Origin: Actinomycetes bacterium
Lineage (GTDB): Bacteria > Actinomycetota > Actinomycetes > Actinomycetales > Microbacteriaceae
Direction of reading: 5' to 3'
NCBI GenBank assembly: GCA_023432005.1
Contig: JAEYVF010000140.1
Span: 1 to 9,825 of the forward strand
Length of the DNA stretch: 9,825 nt
Positions within the stretch are counted from its first letter, which is position 1; every line of letters begins with the position of its first letter. This document shows positions 1-6,740 of the stretch, piece after piece. Both the position numbers and the translations under genes were made by a program. The notes beneath the pieces were generated by a model. The model saw nothing but the letters and a program-made list of their open reading frames with translations, had not been told where the DNA came from and did not search any database.

Positions 1-135
1 CGCCGGCTCGGCGACCGGTGCCGCGGGCGCGGCGGGCGCCTCGGGGACCACGGGGGTCTCGGGGGCGGCGGGCGCGGCGTCGGCGGCCGGCTTCGGCTCC
101 TCCTCGGGGGAGGCGGGGGTGGTGGTATCGGTCAT
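1..135 (-). CDS. Pro/Ala-rich protein, N-terminal 45 codons (cut by window edge)
   Basis: An open frame starts at an ATG (135) and runs off the left edge. The start is preceded by a strong ribosome binding site (AAGGAG, 7 bases before the ATG) and a sigma-70-like promoter further upstream. The visible protein begins MTDTTTPASPEEEPKPAAD and stays almost entirely Pro, Ala, Glu and Val, so it is a disordered, low-complexity tail with no catalytic motif. The neighbouring gene (218-709) has the same style of opening (MSDTASPSASEP) followed by a two-helix DUF4190-type membrane domain. I infer that this is a related membrane protein whose helices lie beyond the edge. The start and coding status are fairly secure from the ribosome binding site and promoter; the function is not known. 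Confidence 0.7.
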   Translation of the reverse strand, partial: MTDTTTPASPEEEPKPAADAAPAAPETPVVPEAPAAPAAPVAEPA

Positions 136-166
136 GTCCGAACTCCTTCGACTGAGGGACTGCCCC

Positions 167-195
167 ATGCTCGCAGCGGGGTCCGGGTGTGTCAA
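167..195 (-). promoter_or_regulatory. Sigma-70-like promoter for the left-edge gene
   Basis: Reading the minus strand, a perfect TTGACA -35 box (190-195) is followed after 17 bases by GAGCAT (167-172). GAGCAT matches three positions of TATAAT, including the conserved A2 and T6. The predicted transcript would begin near 160 and carry a leader of about 25 bases holding the AAGGAG ribosome binding site. A perfect -35 box is rare in sequence this GC-rich. The promoter implies that this gene is transcribed separately from the DUF4190 gene upstream of it. Confidence 0.6.
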
Positions 196-217
196 CGCGC
201 CGCGATGCCGCGCGACC

Positions 218-709
218 TCAGAAGCCGCGCGCCGCCCCGAGGCCGAGGAACACGAACACCATGAACAGGACGTAGAGCACGAAGAACGCGCTCAGCACGT
301 ATCCCACGATGACCCCCGCGAGCGCCATCCCGCGGCCTCCCTCCCCCGTGCGCTTGATCTGGCCGAGCGCGACGTGCCCCGTGATGACGCCGGCGATCGC
401 GGTGATCCAGACGATCAGGCCGACGAGCGACAGCACGAGCGAGGTGATGGCGAGCGGGTTCGTCCGCGGCGCGTAGGAGTAGGCCGCGCCCTGCGTCGAG
501 TACGGGGTCAGCGCGGCAGGAGGCGGGCTCGTGGGCACGGGCTGGTACGGGGCGACCGGGGCCACCGGAGCGACCGGCGGGCTGTAGGGGTTCGCTCCGA
601 CGGGCGTCGTGAGGTAGGGGTTCACGGGCGGCGCCGCGGGGCCGGATGCGGGCACCGGCTCGGGCGGGGCGAGCGGCTCGGATGCGGACGGGCTGGCGGT
701 GTCGGACAT
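218..709 (-). CDS. DUF4190-type small membrane protein with Pro-rich N-terminal tail
   Basis: The protein has 163 residues. Residues 1-83 are a disordered tail rich in Pro, Ala and Tyr, with recurring Pro-Tyr units (NPYL, NPYS, APYQ, TPYS). Residues 87-111 and 128-157 are two strongly hydrophobic helices, joined by a short loop with a GHxALGQIKRTGEGGRG pattern. NPLAITSLVLSLVG, GHVALGQI and GMALAGVIVGY are the recognisable signature of the DUF4190 family, common in Actinobacteria, whose biochemical role is not known. The tail probably faces the cytoplasm. The ATG at 709 is preceded by AGGGAG at 4-5 bases. The gene lies 76 bases past tsaD on the same strand, behind a GC hairpin, and is probably its own transcription unit. 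It resembles the left-edge gene in its N-terminal style, so the two may be tandem paralogues. Confidence 0.85.
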   Translation of the reverse strand: MSDTASPSASEPLAPPEPVPASGPAAPPVNPYLTTPVGANPYSPPVAPVAPVAPYQPVPTSPPPAALTPYSTQGAAYSYAPRTNPLAITSLVLSLVGLIVWITAIAGVITGHVALGQIKRTGEGGRGMALAGVIVGYVLSAFFVLYVLFMVFVFLGLGAARGF

Positions 710-733
710 GAAGCTCCCTCGGACGTCCTCGCC

Positions 734-763
734 ATGCTGTCAGCCGCGCGCGGCGGGCGGCAA
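734..763 (-). promoter_or_regulatory. Weak candidate promoter for the DUF4190 gene
   Basis: On the minus strand, TTGCCG (758-763) and CAGCAT (734-739) are separated by 18 bases. Each matches about half of the sigma-70 consensus. The -10 resembles the GAGCAT of the stronger promoter at 167-195. It would give a leader of roughly 17 bases containing the AGGGAG site. It overlaps the hairpins at 743-770, so both readings cannot be equally important. This is a tentative call. Confidence 0.25.
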
Positions 764-770
764 GCCGCCC
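743..770 (-). terminator. GC-rich hairpins after tsaD, candidate terminator
   Basis: Beginning 15 bases beyond the tsaD stop, a GGGCGG / CCGCCC inverted repeat (755-770, loop CAAG) abuts a 12-base perfect palindrome GCCGCGCGCGGC (743-754). In the minus-strand transcript these would fold into one or two stable stems. There is no U-run, so this is not a classical intrinsic terminator, though U-less hairpins are often proposed at actinobacterial operon ends. Position at the end of a seven-gene series favours the call; lack of a U-run and the GC-rich background weigh against it. Confidence 0.35.
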
Positions 771-785
771 ATCCGGGGCGCGCGC

Positions 786-1843
<1,058 letters not shown>

Positions 1844-1847
<4 letters not shown>

Positions 1848-2299
1848 GCGAGCACCGCCTTCATGACGAGGGCGTCGACGCCGTCGGGCTGGTAGTAGGC
1901 CGGGCGCACGGCGATGCGCTCGAAGCCGCGGCTCACGTAGAGCGCCTCGGCGCCGGGATTGTCGGCGCGCACCTCGAGGAAGATCTCGACGGCCTCCCGC
2001 ACACGCGCCTCGGCCAGCAGGGCGTCGAGGAGGGCCGCGCCGATGCCGCGGCGGCGGGCGGATTCGGCGACCGCGATCGTCTGGATGTCGCCCTGCCCGG
2101 AGCCGCGGGGCGCGAGGAGGCCCGCGTAGCCGAGCACGGCATCCGTCTCGTCGACGGCGACGAGGTAGTGGCCGTGCTCGCTCGCGAGCTCCGCGGCGAG
2201 CGTCTCGCGCGTCCACGCGTCGCTCGGGAAGGTCGCGCGCTCGAGCGCGTCGATCGCGTCGAGGTCGGATGCCGCGGCGGCCCGCACACTCCAGCTCAC
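1844..2299 (-). CDS. rimI: RimI-type N-alpha-acetyltransferase (GNAT family)
   Basis: The 151-residue protein is a single GNAT domain. In Escherichia coli RimI acetylates the N-terminal Ala of ribosomal protein S18; actinobacterial homologues may have wider specificity. Visible features are FPSDAW (24-29, compare FPWSE in enterobacterial RimI), the acetyl-CoA pyrophosphate loop RRRGIGAAL (82-90), LEVRADN with Glu109, and LYVSRGF with Tyr121. Glu109 and Tyr121 match the catalytic pair of E. coli RimI (Glu103, Tyr115). The GTG start at 2299 overlaps the tsaB stop (GTGA) and gives MSWSVRAAAASDLDAID, a normal GNAT opening; longer frames upstream are shadows. The downstream junction with tsaD is ATGA. 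Some bacteria fuse rimI with tsaD; here the two are separate but overlapping. Confidence 0.95.
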
Positions 2300-2907
2300 G
2301 GGATCACCCGCTTGGGTGCCGAGAGCGTGACGTCGGGGGCGCGGAGGTAGACGGGCTCGGCGGGCCCGGCGGCGAGACCCGCGTCGACGCGCGCGAGGGC
2401 GAGGATGCCGAGGAGGCCCGCGTCGATCGTCGCCGCGTCGATCCGCACGTAACCAGCGACGGAGGTGACGGTATCGAACTCCGCGACGGGGGTGAGGGAG
2501 GGGCCCTCGATCCGCACCGGGAGGCCGTCGGAGCCCGGGGCGGCGTAGCGCGACCACGCGTACTCCCGGCGGCGCGCATCCGTCACCACGAGCACGCGCT
2601 CGGTGCGGCCGTACGCGACGGCGTCGTGCGAGACGACGGGCAGCACGGGGCGGCCGATGCCGAGTGCGAAGGTGCGCGCCGCGGCGATGCCGACCCGCAG
2701 GCCGGTGAACGGGCCGGGCCCCATCCCGACGGCGACGCCCTCGAGCTCGCGCGGCGAGACGCCCGCGTCGCGGAGTACCTCGCTCAGGAAGTCGCCGATG
2801 ATCTCCGCGTGACCGCGGGTGTCGGCACTCGTGCGCTCGGCGCGCGTGCCCTCGCGGGAGACGACGGCGACGCTCGTCCCCGTGGAGGTGTCGATCGCCA
2901 GCAGCAC
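2296..2907 (-). CDS. tsaB: tRNA t6A biosynthesis scaffold protein TsaB
   Basis: The 203-residue product is an inactive ASKHA-fold partner of TsaD that bridges TsaD and TsaE in the bacterial t6A complex. It opens with LLAIDTSTGTSVAVV (2-16), keeps HAEII (33-37) and has the family signature GPGPFTGLRVGIAAARTFA (63-81), followed by VVSHDAVA. The signature has Pro where many homologues have Ser (GPGSFTGLR), a change I believe is common in Actinobacteria. The start is a GTG at 2907; an in-frame TAG, the tsaE stop, lies only 9 bases upstream, so no longer start is possible. This is the one junction in the series without a stop/start overlap. No convincing ribosome binding site precedes it, but a TAGGCT -10-like box does. 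The stop overlaps the rimI start. Confidence 0.95.
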   Translation of the reverse strand: MLLAIDTSTGTSVAVVSREGTRAERTSADTRGHAEIIGDFLSEVLRDAGVSPRELEGVAVGMGPGPFTGLRVGIAAARTFALGIGRPVLPVVSHDAVAYGRTERVLVVTDARRREYAWSRYAAPGSDGLPVRIEGPSLTPVAEFDTVTSVAGYVRIDAATIDAGLLGILALARVDAGLAAGPAEPVYLRAPDVTLSAPKRVIP

Positions 2908-2913
2908 CGCACC

Positions 2914-2919
2914 AGCCTA
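2914..2919 (-). promoter_or_regulatory. Candidate internal -10 box for leaderless tsaB transcription
   Basis: On the minus strand TAGGCT (TANNNT) ends 6 bases before the GTG start of tsaB, so transcription would begin at or next to the G of the start codon. The T-A-G of the box doubles as the tsaE stop codon. No TTGAC-like -35 box is visible 17-18 bases upstream, which is usual for actinobacterial promoters. Supporting points are the poor Shine-Dalgarno sequence before tsaB and the same geometry at glmS and coaA. The promoter activity is inferred. Confidence 0.4.
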
Positions 2920-3384
2920 GATCGCGACGGCCTCCCACCGTGGGCCGTGGGTGGCGAGGCGCACGTGGCGAGGGGCGTCGTCCGCCTCCGGATCGCCGCC
3001 CATCGGCCGCTCGATGTCGAGCTCGATCCACGAGTCGACGACCCCATCGAGCTTGCCGGCGCCCCACTCGACGACGGTGATCGAGCCCTCCAGGTCGAGG
3101 TCGAGATCCTCCACCTCGGCCGCCGTCGCGAGCCGGTAGGCGTCGACGTGCACGAGCGGAGCGCCGGATGCCGTGGGGTGCGTCCGCGCGAGCACGAACG
3201 TCGGGCTCGTGACCTGCCCGCGCGCGCCGAGCGCTGCGCCCAGTCCCCGCGTGAACGTCGTCTTGCCCGCGCCGAGCTCGCCGTTGAGCAGCACGAGATC
3301 GCCCGCTCGCAGGTGCCGCGCGACCCGCGCGCCGAGCGCCTCCATGGCCTCCGCGTCGGGCACGTCGAGTCGCAGCTCGCTCAC
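2917..3384 (-). CDS. tsaE: tRNA t6A biosynthesis ATPase TsaE
   Basis: The 155-residue P-loop ATPase is normal in length for the family. TsaE binds the TsaB-TsaD heterodimer and its ATP hydrolysis is needed for repeated rounds of t6A synthesis. Visible motifs are the Walker A loop GELGAGKTT (35-43), SPTF (60-63), the HVDAYRL segment (79-85) and VVEWGAGK (104-111). The GTG start at 3384 overlaps the alr stop as GTGA and gives MSELRLDVPDAEAM. The frame continues upstream for about 38 codons, but that stretch is Arg-rich shadow over alr and has no family match. A GGTGG sits just upstream as a modest ribosome binding site. After the TAG stop, 9 bases separate it from tsaB. Confidence 0.95.
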   Translation of the reverse strand: MSELRLDVPDAEAMEALGARVARHLRAGDLVLLNGELGAGKTTFTRGLGAALGARGQVTSPTFVLARTHPTASGAPLVHVDAYRLATAAEVEDLDLDLEGSITVVEWGAGKLDGVVDSWIELDIERPMGGDPEADDAPRHVRLATHGPRWEAVAI

Positions 3385-4475
3385 TCCGCCACCCGCGAGA
3401 CGCGCGAGCCGACGCGCGTGACGAGCTCGTAGCCGATCGTGCCGCTCGCCGCGGCGAGCTCGTCGGCGCCCGGGTCGCCCTCTGCGGGATCGCCCCACAG
3501 CACGACCGGGTCGCCCGGCACGACATCCGCGTCGCCGACGTCGACGACGAACTGGTCCATCGCGATGCGCCCGACCTGGGGGTGGATCCGATCGCCGATG
3601 CGCACGCGGAGCGTTCCGGATGCCGCACGCGGCACGCCGTCCGCGTAGCCGAGCGGCACGAGCGCGAGGGTCGTCTCGCCCGCGGTGCGGTGCACGTAGC
3701 CGTAGGACACGCCCGTGCCCGCGGGGACGCGGCGCACGGCCGCGACCTGCGAGACGAGGCGCATGACAGGACGCAGACCCAGCGCGCCGGGGTCGACGGA
3801 GGGATCGGGCGCGAGCCCGTACATGGCGATGCCGACACGCACCATGTCGAGGCGCGCCTCGGGAGCCGTGAGGGCGGCGAGGCTCGCGGCGAGGTGGCGC
3901 AGCTCGGGCGCGAGCCCGGCGGCCTCGGCCTGCGCGACAGCGGCGGCGAACGTCTCGCGCTGCGCGGCGTCATCGTCAGGCGAGGTGCCCGAGAGGTGGC
4001 TCATGATCCCGCGGACGCGCAGCCGGCCGGACCGCTCGAGCTCCGCCGCGCGCGCGAACACGGTCGCCGTCTCGTCGGGGGCGAAGCCGTTGCGGCTGAG
4101 CCCGGTGTCGAGCTTGAGGTGGACGGTCGCCCCGGCCGCTGCCGCGGCCTCGAGCTGTCCGCGCGTCGAGACCCCCACGTCGACCCCCGCTGCGACGGCG
4201 GTGGCGAAGTCGGGGTCGGCGGCGTGCAGCCAGGCGAGCAGGGGCGCGCGGATGCCGGCCTCCCTCAGCGCGAGCGCCTCGTCGAGGTCGGCCACGCCGA
4301 TCCAGTCCGCACCGGCGTCGAGAGCGGTGCGGGCCACGGCCACGGCCCCGTGACCGTAGGCGTCCGCCTTGACGACGGCGAGCAGCCGCGCGGGCGCGAC
4401 GAGCCGCCGGATCGTCTCGACGTTGCCGGCGAGCGCATCCAGGCGGATCCGCGCCTCCCGCAGCGGGGCCGTCAC
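3381..4475 (-). CDS. alr: Alanine racemase (PLP-dependent)
   Basis: The 364-residue cytoplasmic enzyme interconverts L- and D-alanine, supplying D-Ala for peptidoglycan cross-links. The PLP-binding Lys36 lies in VVKADAYGHG (34-43), at the start of the TIM-barrel domain. HLKLDTGLSRNGF (119-131) and RVGIAMYGL (213-221) are family segments. The second catalytic base, Tyr258, is in GVSYGY, and GRIAMDQ (302-308) lies in the C-terminal beta domain that completes the partner's active site in the dimer. The common H-x-A-N-S motif reads HLAAS (194-198), with Ala replacing Asn. The GTG start at 4475 forms a GTGA overlap with the acpS stop and has GGAG 8 bases upstream. The stop likewise overlaps the tsaE start. 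Confidence 0.97.
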   Translation of the reverse strand: MTAPLREARIRLDALAGNVETIRRLVAPARLLAVVKADAYGHGAVAVARTALDAGADWIGVADLDEALALREAGIRAPLLAWLHAADPDFATAVAAGVDVGVSTRGQLEAAAAAGATVHLKLDTGLSRNGFAPDETATVFARAAELERSGRLRVRGIMSHLSGTSPDDDAAQRETFAAAVAQAEAAGLAPELRHLAASLAALTAPEARLDMVRVGIAMYGLAPDPSVDPGALGLRPVMRLVSQVAAVRRVPAGTGVSYGYVHRTAGETTLALVPLGYADGVPRAASGTLRVRIGDRIHPQVGRIAMDQFVVDVGDADVVPGDPVVLWGDPAEGDPGADELAAASGTIGYELVTRVGSRVSRVAE

Positions 4476-4834
4476 GGCAGGCGCTCCGCGACGACCGTCG
4501 CGACCGCGACGCCCGCGTCGTGCGTCATCGAGACGTGGAGCGCAGCGACGCCGCGCCGCTCGAGCAGCGCGGCGAGCGGCCCGTCGAGGACGAACGCGGG
4601 GTTGCCGCTCGCGTCCGACGCGATCCGCATGTCGACCCAGGTGACGTCCTCGGCGTCGCCGAGCGCCTTGACGAGCGCCTCCTTCGCCGCGAACCGTCCC
4701 GCGAGCGACCGCAGCGGCAGAGCTCGTTCGCTCTCAGCGAACAGTCGCTCCCGCAGCCGCGGAGTGCGCGAGACCGCGCGCTCGAATCGGGCCAGGTCGA
4801 CGACGTCGACGCCCAATCCGACGATCACGGTCAC
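4472..4834 (-). CDS. acpS: Holo-[acyl-carrier-protein] synthase
   Basis: The 120-residue protein transfers 4'-phosphopantetheine from CoA to the Ser of acyl carrier protein, activating fatty acid synthesis. It is a normal-length AcpS-type enzyme, probably trimeric. GLGVDVVDLARFERA (6-20) contains the Mg2+-ligand Asp10. RFAAKEALVKALG (47-59) contains the second metal ligand Glu52 and CoA-contacting Lys residues. VSMTHD (101-106) is the C-terminal family motif, usually VSLSHD. The GTG at 4834 overlaps the glmS stop (GTGA); a second GTG two codons later (giving MIVGLGVD) is possible but breaks the overlap pattern. No clear ribosome binding site precedes it beyond GGTGG, so re-initiation after glmS is likely. 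It uses CoA, whose synthesis begins with CoaA encoded nearby on the opposite strand. Confidence 0.96.
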   Translation of the reverse strand: MTVIVGLGVDVVDLARFERAVSRTPRLRERLFAESERALPLRSLAGRFAAKEALVKALGDAEDVTWVDMRIASDASGNPAFVLDGPLAALLERRGVAALHVSMTHDAGVAVATVVAERLP

Positions 4835-6681
4835 TCCACCGTGACGGACTTCGCGAGGTTGCGGGGCTGGTCGACGTCGAGACCCTTCGCGGTCGCGAGC
4901 TCCATGCCGAAGATGTGCAACGGCACCACCGAGAGCAGGGGCTCGAAGAGCGGAGCCGCGAGCGGGATGCGGATGACCTCGTCGGCGTACGGCACGACCG
5001 CCACGTCGCCGAGCTCGGCGATCGCGATGACGCGGGCGCCGCGCGCGCGGATCTCCTGGATGTTGGAGACGACCTTCTTGTGCAGCGACGAGGGATCGCG
5101 CGGGCTCGGCACCACGACGAACACGATCTGACCGGGCTCGATGAGCGCGATCGGGCCGTGCTTGAGCTCGCCCGCGGCGAAGCCCTCCGCGTGGATGTAG
5201 GCGAGCTCTTTGAGCTTGAGGGCGCCCTCGAGGGCCACCGGGTAGCCCACGTGGCGGCCGAGGAAGAGCACCGACTGCGTGTCGCTCATCCAGTGCGCGA
5301 GCTCGGCGATGCGGCCGGACGCCGAGTCGACGACCGTGCGGATCTTGCCCGGGACCGCCTCGAGCTCGGCGAGCTGGGCGGCGACGCCCGCCGCGTCGAG
5401 CGTGCCCCGCAGGGACGCGAGGTGCAGGCCGAGCAGGTAGAGGGCGGTGACCTGAGCGACGAACGCCTTGGTCGACGCGACCGCCACCTCAGGGCCCGCG
5501 TGCGTGTAGAGCACGGCATCCGATTCGCGCGGGATCGTCGCGCCCTGCGTGTTGCAGATCGAGAGCGTGCGGGCGCCCTGCTCCCGCGCGTAGCGCACCG
5601 CCATGAGGGTGTCCATCGTCTCGCCGGACTGGCTCACCGACACGACGAGCGTGCGCTCGTCCAGCACCGGGTCGCGATAGCGGAACTCGTGGGAGAGCTC
5701 GACGTCGACCGGGACGCGCGCCCAGGCCTCGATCGCGTACTTGCCGACGAGGCCCGCGTAGGCCGCCGTGCCGCAGCCCAGCACGAGCACGCGGTCGATG
5801 CCCGTGAGCATGTCGGCGATGCCGTCGAGCTCGGTGAGGGTCGTCGCGCCGTCATGTACGCGGCCGCGCAGCGTGTTGGCGACGGCGTCGGGCTCCTCGT
5901 CGATCTCCTTCTTCATGAAGCTCGGCCAGCCGCCCTTCTCGGCAGCGGATGCGTCCCACGCGACCTCGAACTCGGAGGCCTCGGCGGGTGCGCCGGCGAA
6001 GTCGATGACCTCGACGGAGTCGGGGCGGATCGTGACGATCTGGTCCTCGCCGATCTCCATCGCGCGGCGGGTGTGCTCGACGAACGCCGCGACGTCCGAG
6101 CCGAGGAAGTTCTCGCCCTCGCCCAGGCCGATCACGAGCGGCGAGCTGCGACGAGCGCCCACCACGACGCCGGGGGCGTCCTTGTGGAGCGCGAGGAGCG
6201 TGAAGGCCCCGTCGAGCCGCTGGACGGTGCGGCGCATCGCCTCGGTGAGGTCGCCCGTCTCCCGGAAGGCGCGCCCCACGAGCAGGGCGGCGACCTCGGT
6301 GTCGGTCTCGCTCTCGAAGCTCTCGCCCGCGTCGGCGAGCTCGGCCTTGAGCTCCGCGAAGTTCTCGATGATGCCGTTGTGGATGAGGGCGAGGCGGCCG
6401 CCGTCGCCGAAGTGCGGATGCGCGTTGACGTCGGTCGGGCCGCCGTGGGTCGCCCAGCGCGTGTGCCCGATGCCGGTGCCGCCGTCGGTCAGCGGGTGCT
6501 CGGCGAGGTCATCCGAGAGGATCCCCAGCTTGCCCGCGCGCTTGCGCGATCCGATCTCGCCCTCGGGCGAGAGAACGGCGACGCCCGCGGAGTCGTAGCC
6601 CCGGTACTCGAGTCGCTTGAGCCCGCCGAGCAGCACCTCGACGCTGCTCCCCGGACCCACGTATCCCACGATTCCGCACAT
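4831..6681 (-). CDS. glmS: Glutamine-fructose-6-phosphate aminotransferase (isomerizing)
   Basis: The 616-residue enzyme makes glucosamine-6-phosphate from fructose-6-phosphate and glutamine, the first committed step to UDP-GlcNAc. Residues 1-240 form the class II glutamine amidotransferase domain. Cys2 is the nucleophile after Met removal (MCGIVGYVG), with HTRWATHG (73-80) and HNGIIEN (101-107) binding glutamine. Two SIS sugar-isomerase domains follow (about 288-430 and 460-600), with SQSGETMDT (350-358), EGALKLKE (485-492) and KHGP (507-510). The tail NLAKSVTVE carries Lys611, equivalent to the fructose-6-P-binding Lys603 of E. coli. The start ATG (6681) is set by the conserved Cys2. Upstream are a weak AGGA and a TAGGAT -10-like box 7 bases from the ATG. 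No glmS ribozyme can fit in the 59-base gap. The stop overlaps acpS, and this gene heads the series. Confidence 0.98.
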   Translation of the reverse strand: MCGIVGYVGPGSSVEVLLGGLKRLEYRGYDSAGVAVLSPEGEIGSRKRAGKLGILSDDLAEHPLTDGGTGIGHTRWATHGGPTDVNAHPHFGDGGRLALIHNGIIENFAELKAELADAGESFESETDTEVAALLVGRAFRETGDLTEAMRRTVQRLDGAFTLLALHKDAPGVVVGARRSSPLVIGLGEGENFLGSDVAAFVEHTRRAMEIGEDQIVTIRPDSVEVIDFAGAPAEASEFEVAWDASAAEKGGWPSFMKKEIDEEPDAVANTLRGRVHDGATTLTELDGIADMLTGIDRVLVLGCGTAAYAGLVGKYAIEAWARVPVDVELSHEFRYRDPVLDERTLVVSVSQSGETMDTLMAVRYAREQGARTLSICNTQGATIPRESDAVLYTHAGPEVAVASTKAFVAQVTALYLLGLHLASLRGTLDAAGVAAQLAELEAVPGKIRTVVDSASGRIAELAHWMSDTQSVLFLGRHVGYPVALEGALKLKELAYIHAEGFAAGELKHGPIALIEPGQIVFVVVPSPRDPSSLHKKVVSNIQEIRARGARVIAIAELGDVAVVPYADEVIRIPLAAPLFEPLLSVVPLHIFGMELATAKGLDVDQPRNLAKSVTVE

Positions 6682-6688
6682 AGGGTCG

Positions 6689-6694
6689 ATCCTA
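6689..6694 (-). promoter_or_regulatory. Candidate -10 box for leaderless glmS transcription
   Basis: On the minus strand TAGGAT (matching T1, A2, A5 and T6 of TATAAT) is followed by 7 bases and then the glmS ATG. Transcription would therefore begin at the ATG or one base before it. No -35 box resembling TTGAC is visible. The box overlaps the left arm of the inverted repeat at 6691-6710. This would be the head promoter of the glmS-acpS-alr-tsaE-tsaB-rimI-tsaD series. It is inferred from sequence geometry only. Confidence 0.5.
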
Positions 6695-6710
6695 GGCGAC
6701 CGCGCCTGGG
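6691..6710. promoter_or_regulatory. Inverted repeat in the glmS/coaA spacer, candidate operator
   Basis: The arms CCTAGGCG (6691-6698) and CGCCTGGG (6703-6710) are complementary at 7 of 8 positions around the 4-base centre ACCG. The left arm runs into the glmS -10-like box (6689-6694), and the right arm covers where the coaA -35 contacts would fall. A dimeric regulator bound here could block both genes. It could also be a chance repeat in GC-rich sequence; I do not recognise the motif. Confidence 0.35.
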
Positions 6711-6712
6711 TG

Positions 6713-6725
6713 CCGCCTCCGGCGG
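6713..6725. repeat. Short inverted repeat next to the coaA -10 box
   Basis: CCGCC (6713-6717) and GGCGG (6721-6725) are perfect inverted arms around TCC, ending two bases before the TACGCT box of coaA. It is short and made only of G and C in its arms, so chance occurrence is quite possible. It is listed because it lies, with the repeat at 6691-6710, inside the same 59-base divergent promoter region. Confidence 0.25.
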
Positions 6726-6727
6726 GC

Positions 6728-6733
6728 TACGCT
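6728..6733 (+). promoter_or_regulatory. Candidate -10 box for leaderless coaA transcription
   Basis: TACGCT (TANNNT) ends 7 bases before the coaA ATG at 6741, placing the expected transcription start at the ATG or one base upstream. AGAGGG directly touches the ATG, too close to act as a normal ribosome binding site, which fits leaderless translation. No TTGAC-like -35 is visible. The box mirrors TAGGAT of glmS on the other strand at the same 7-base distance. Confidence 0.5.
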
Positions 6734-6740
6734 CAGAGGG

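Noticed and set aside
1848..2216. N-terminal extension of TsaD (a longer open frame)
   Set aside because: The added residues are a shadow of rimI. The family start and the ATGA overlap both support the ATG at 1847.
2300..3973. A long minus-strand extension of the rimI frame upstream of 2299
   Set aside because: It overlaps tsaB, tsaE and alr in another frame and gives only Arg/Ala/Pro-rich sequence. The GNAT domain begins right at the GTG at 2299.
3582..4844. Plus-strand open frames antisense to alr and acpS, and a similar one at 2269-3432
   Set aside because: They have low-complexity composition and no recognisable motif, and they lie wholly opposite well-supported genes.
6682..6740. glmS ribozyme/riboswitch upstream of glmS
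   Set aside because: The whole spacer is 59 bases and shared with a divergent promoter, too short for the ribozyme. The element is also mostly a feature of Firmicutes.
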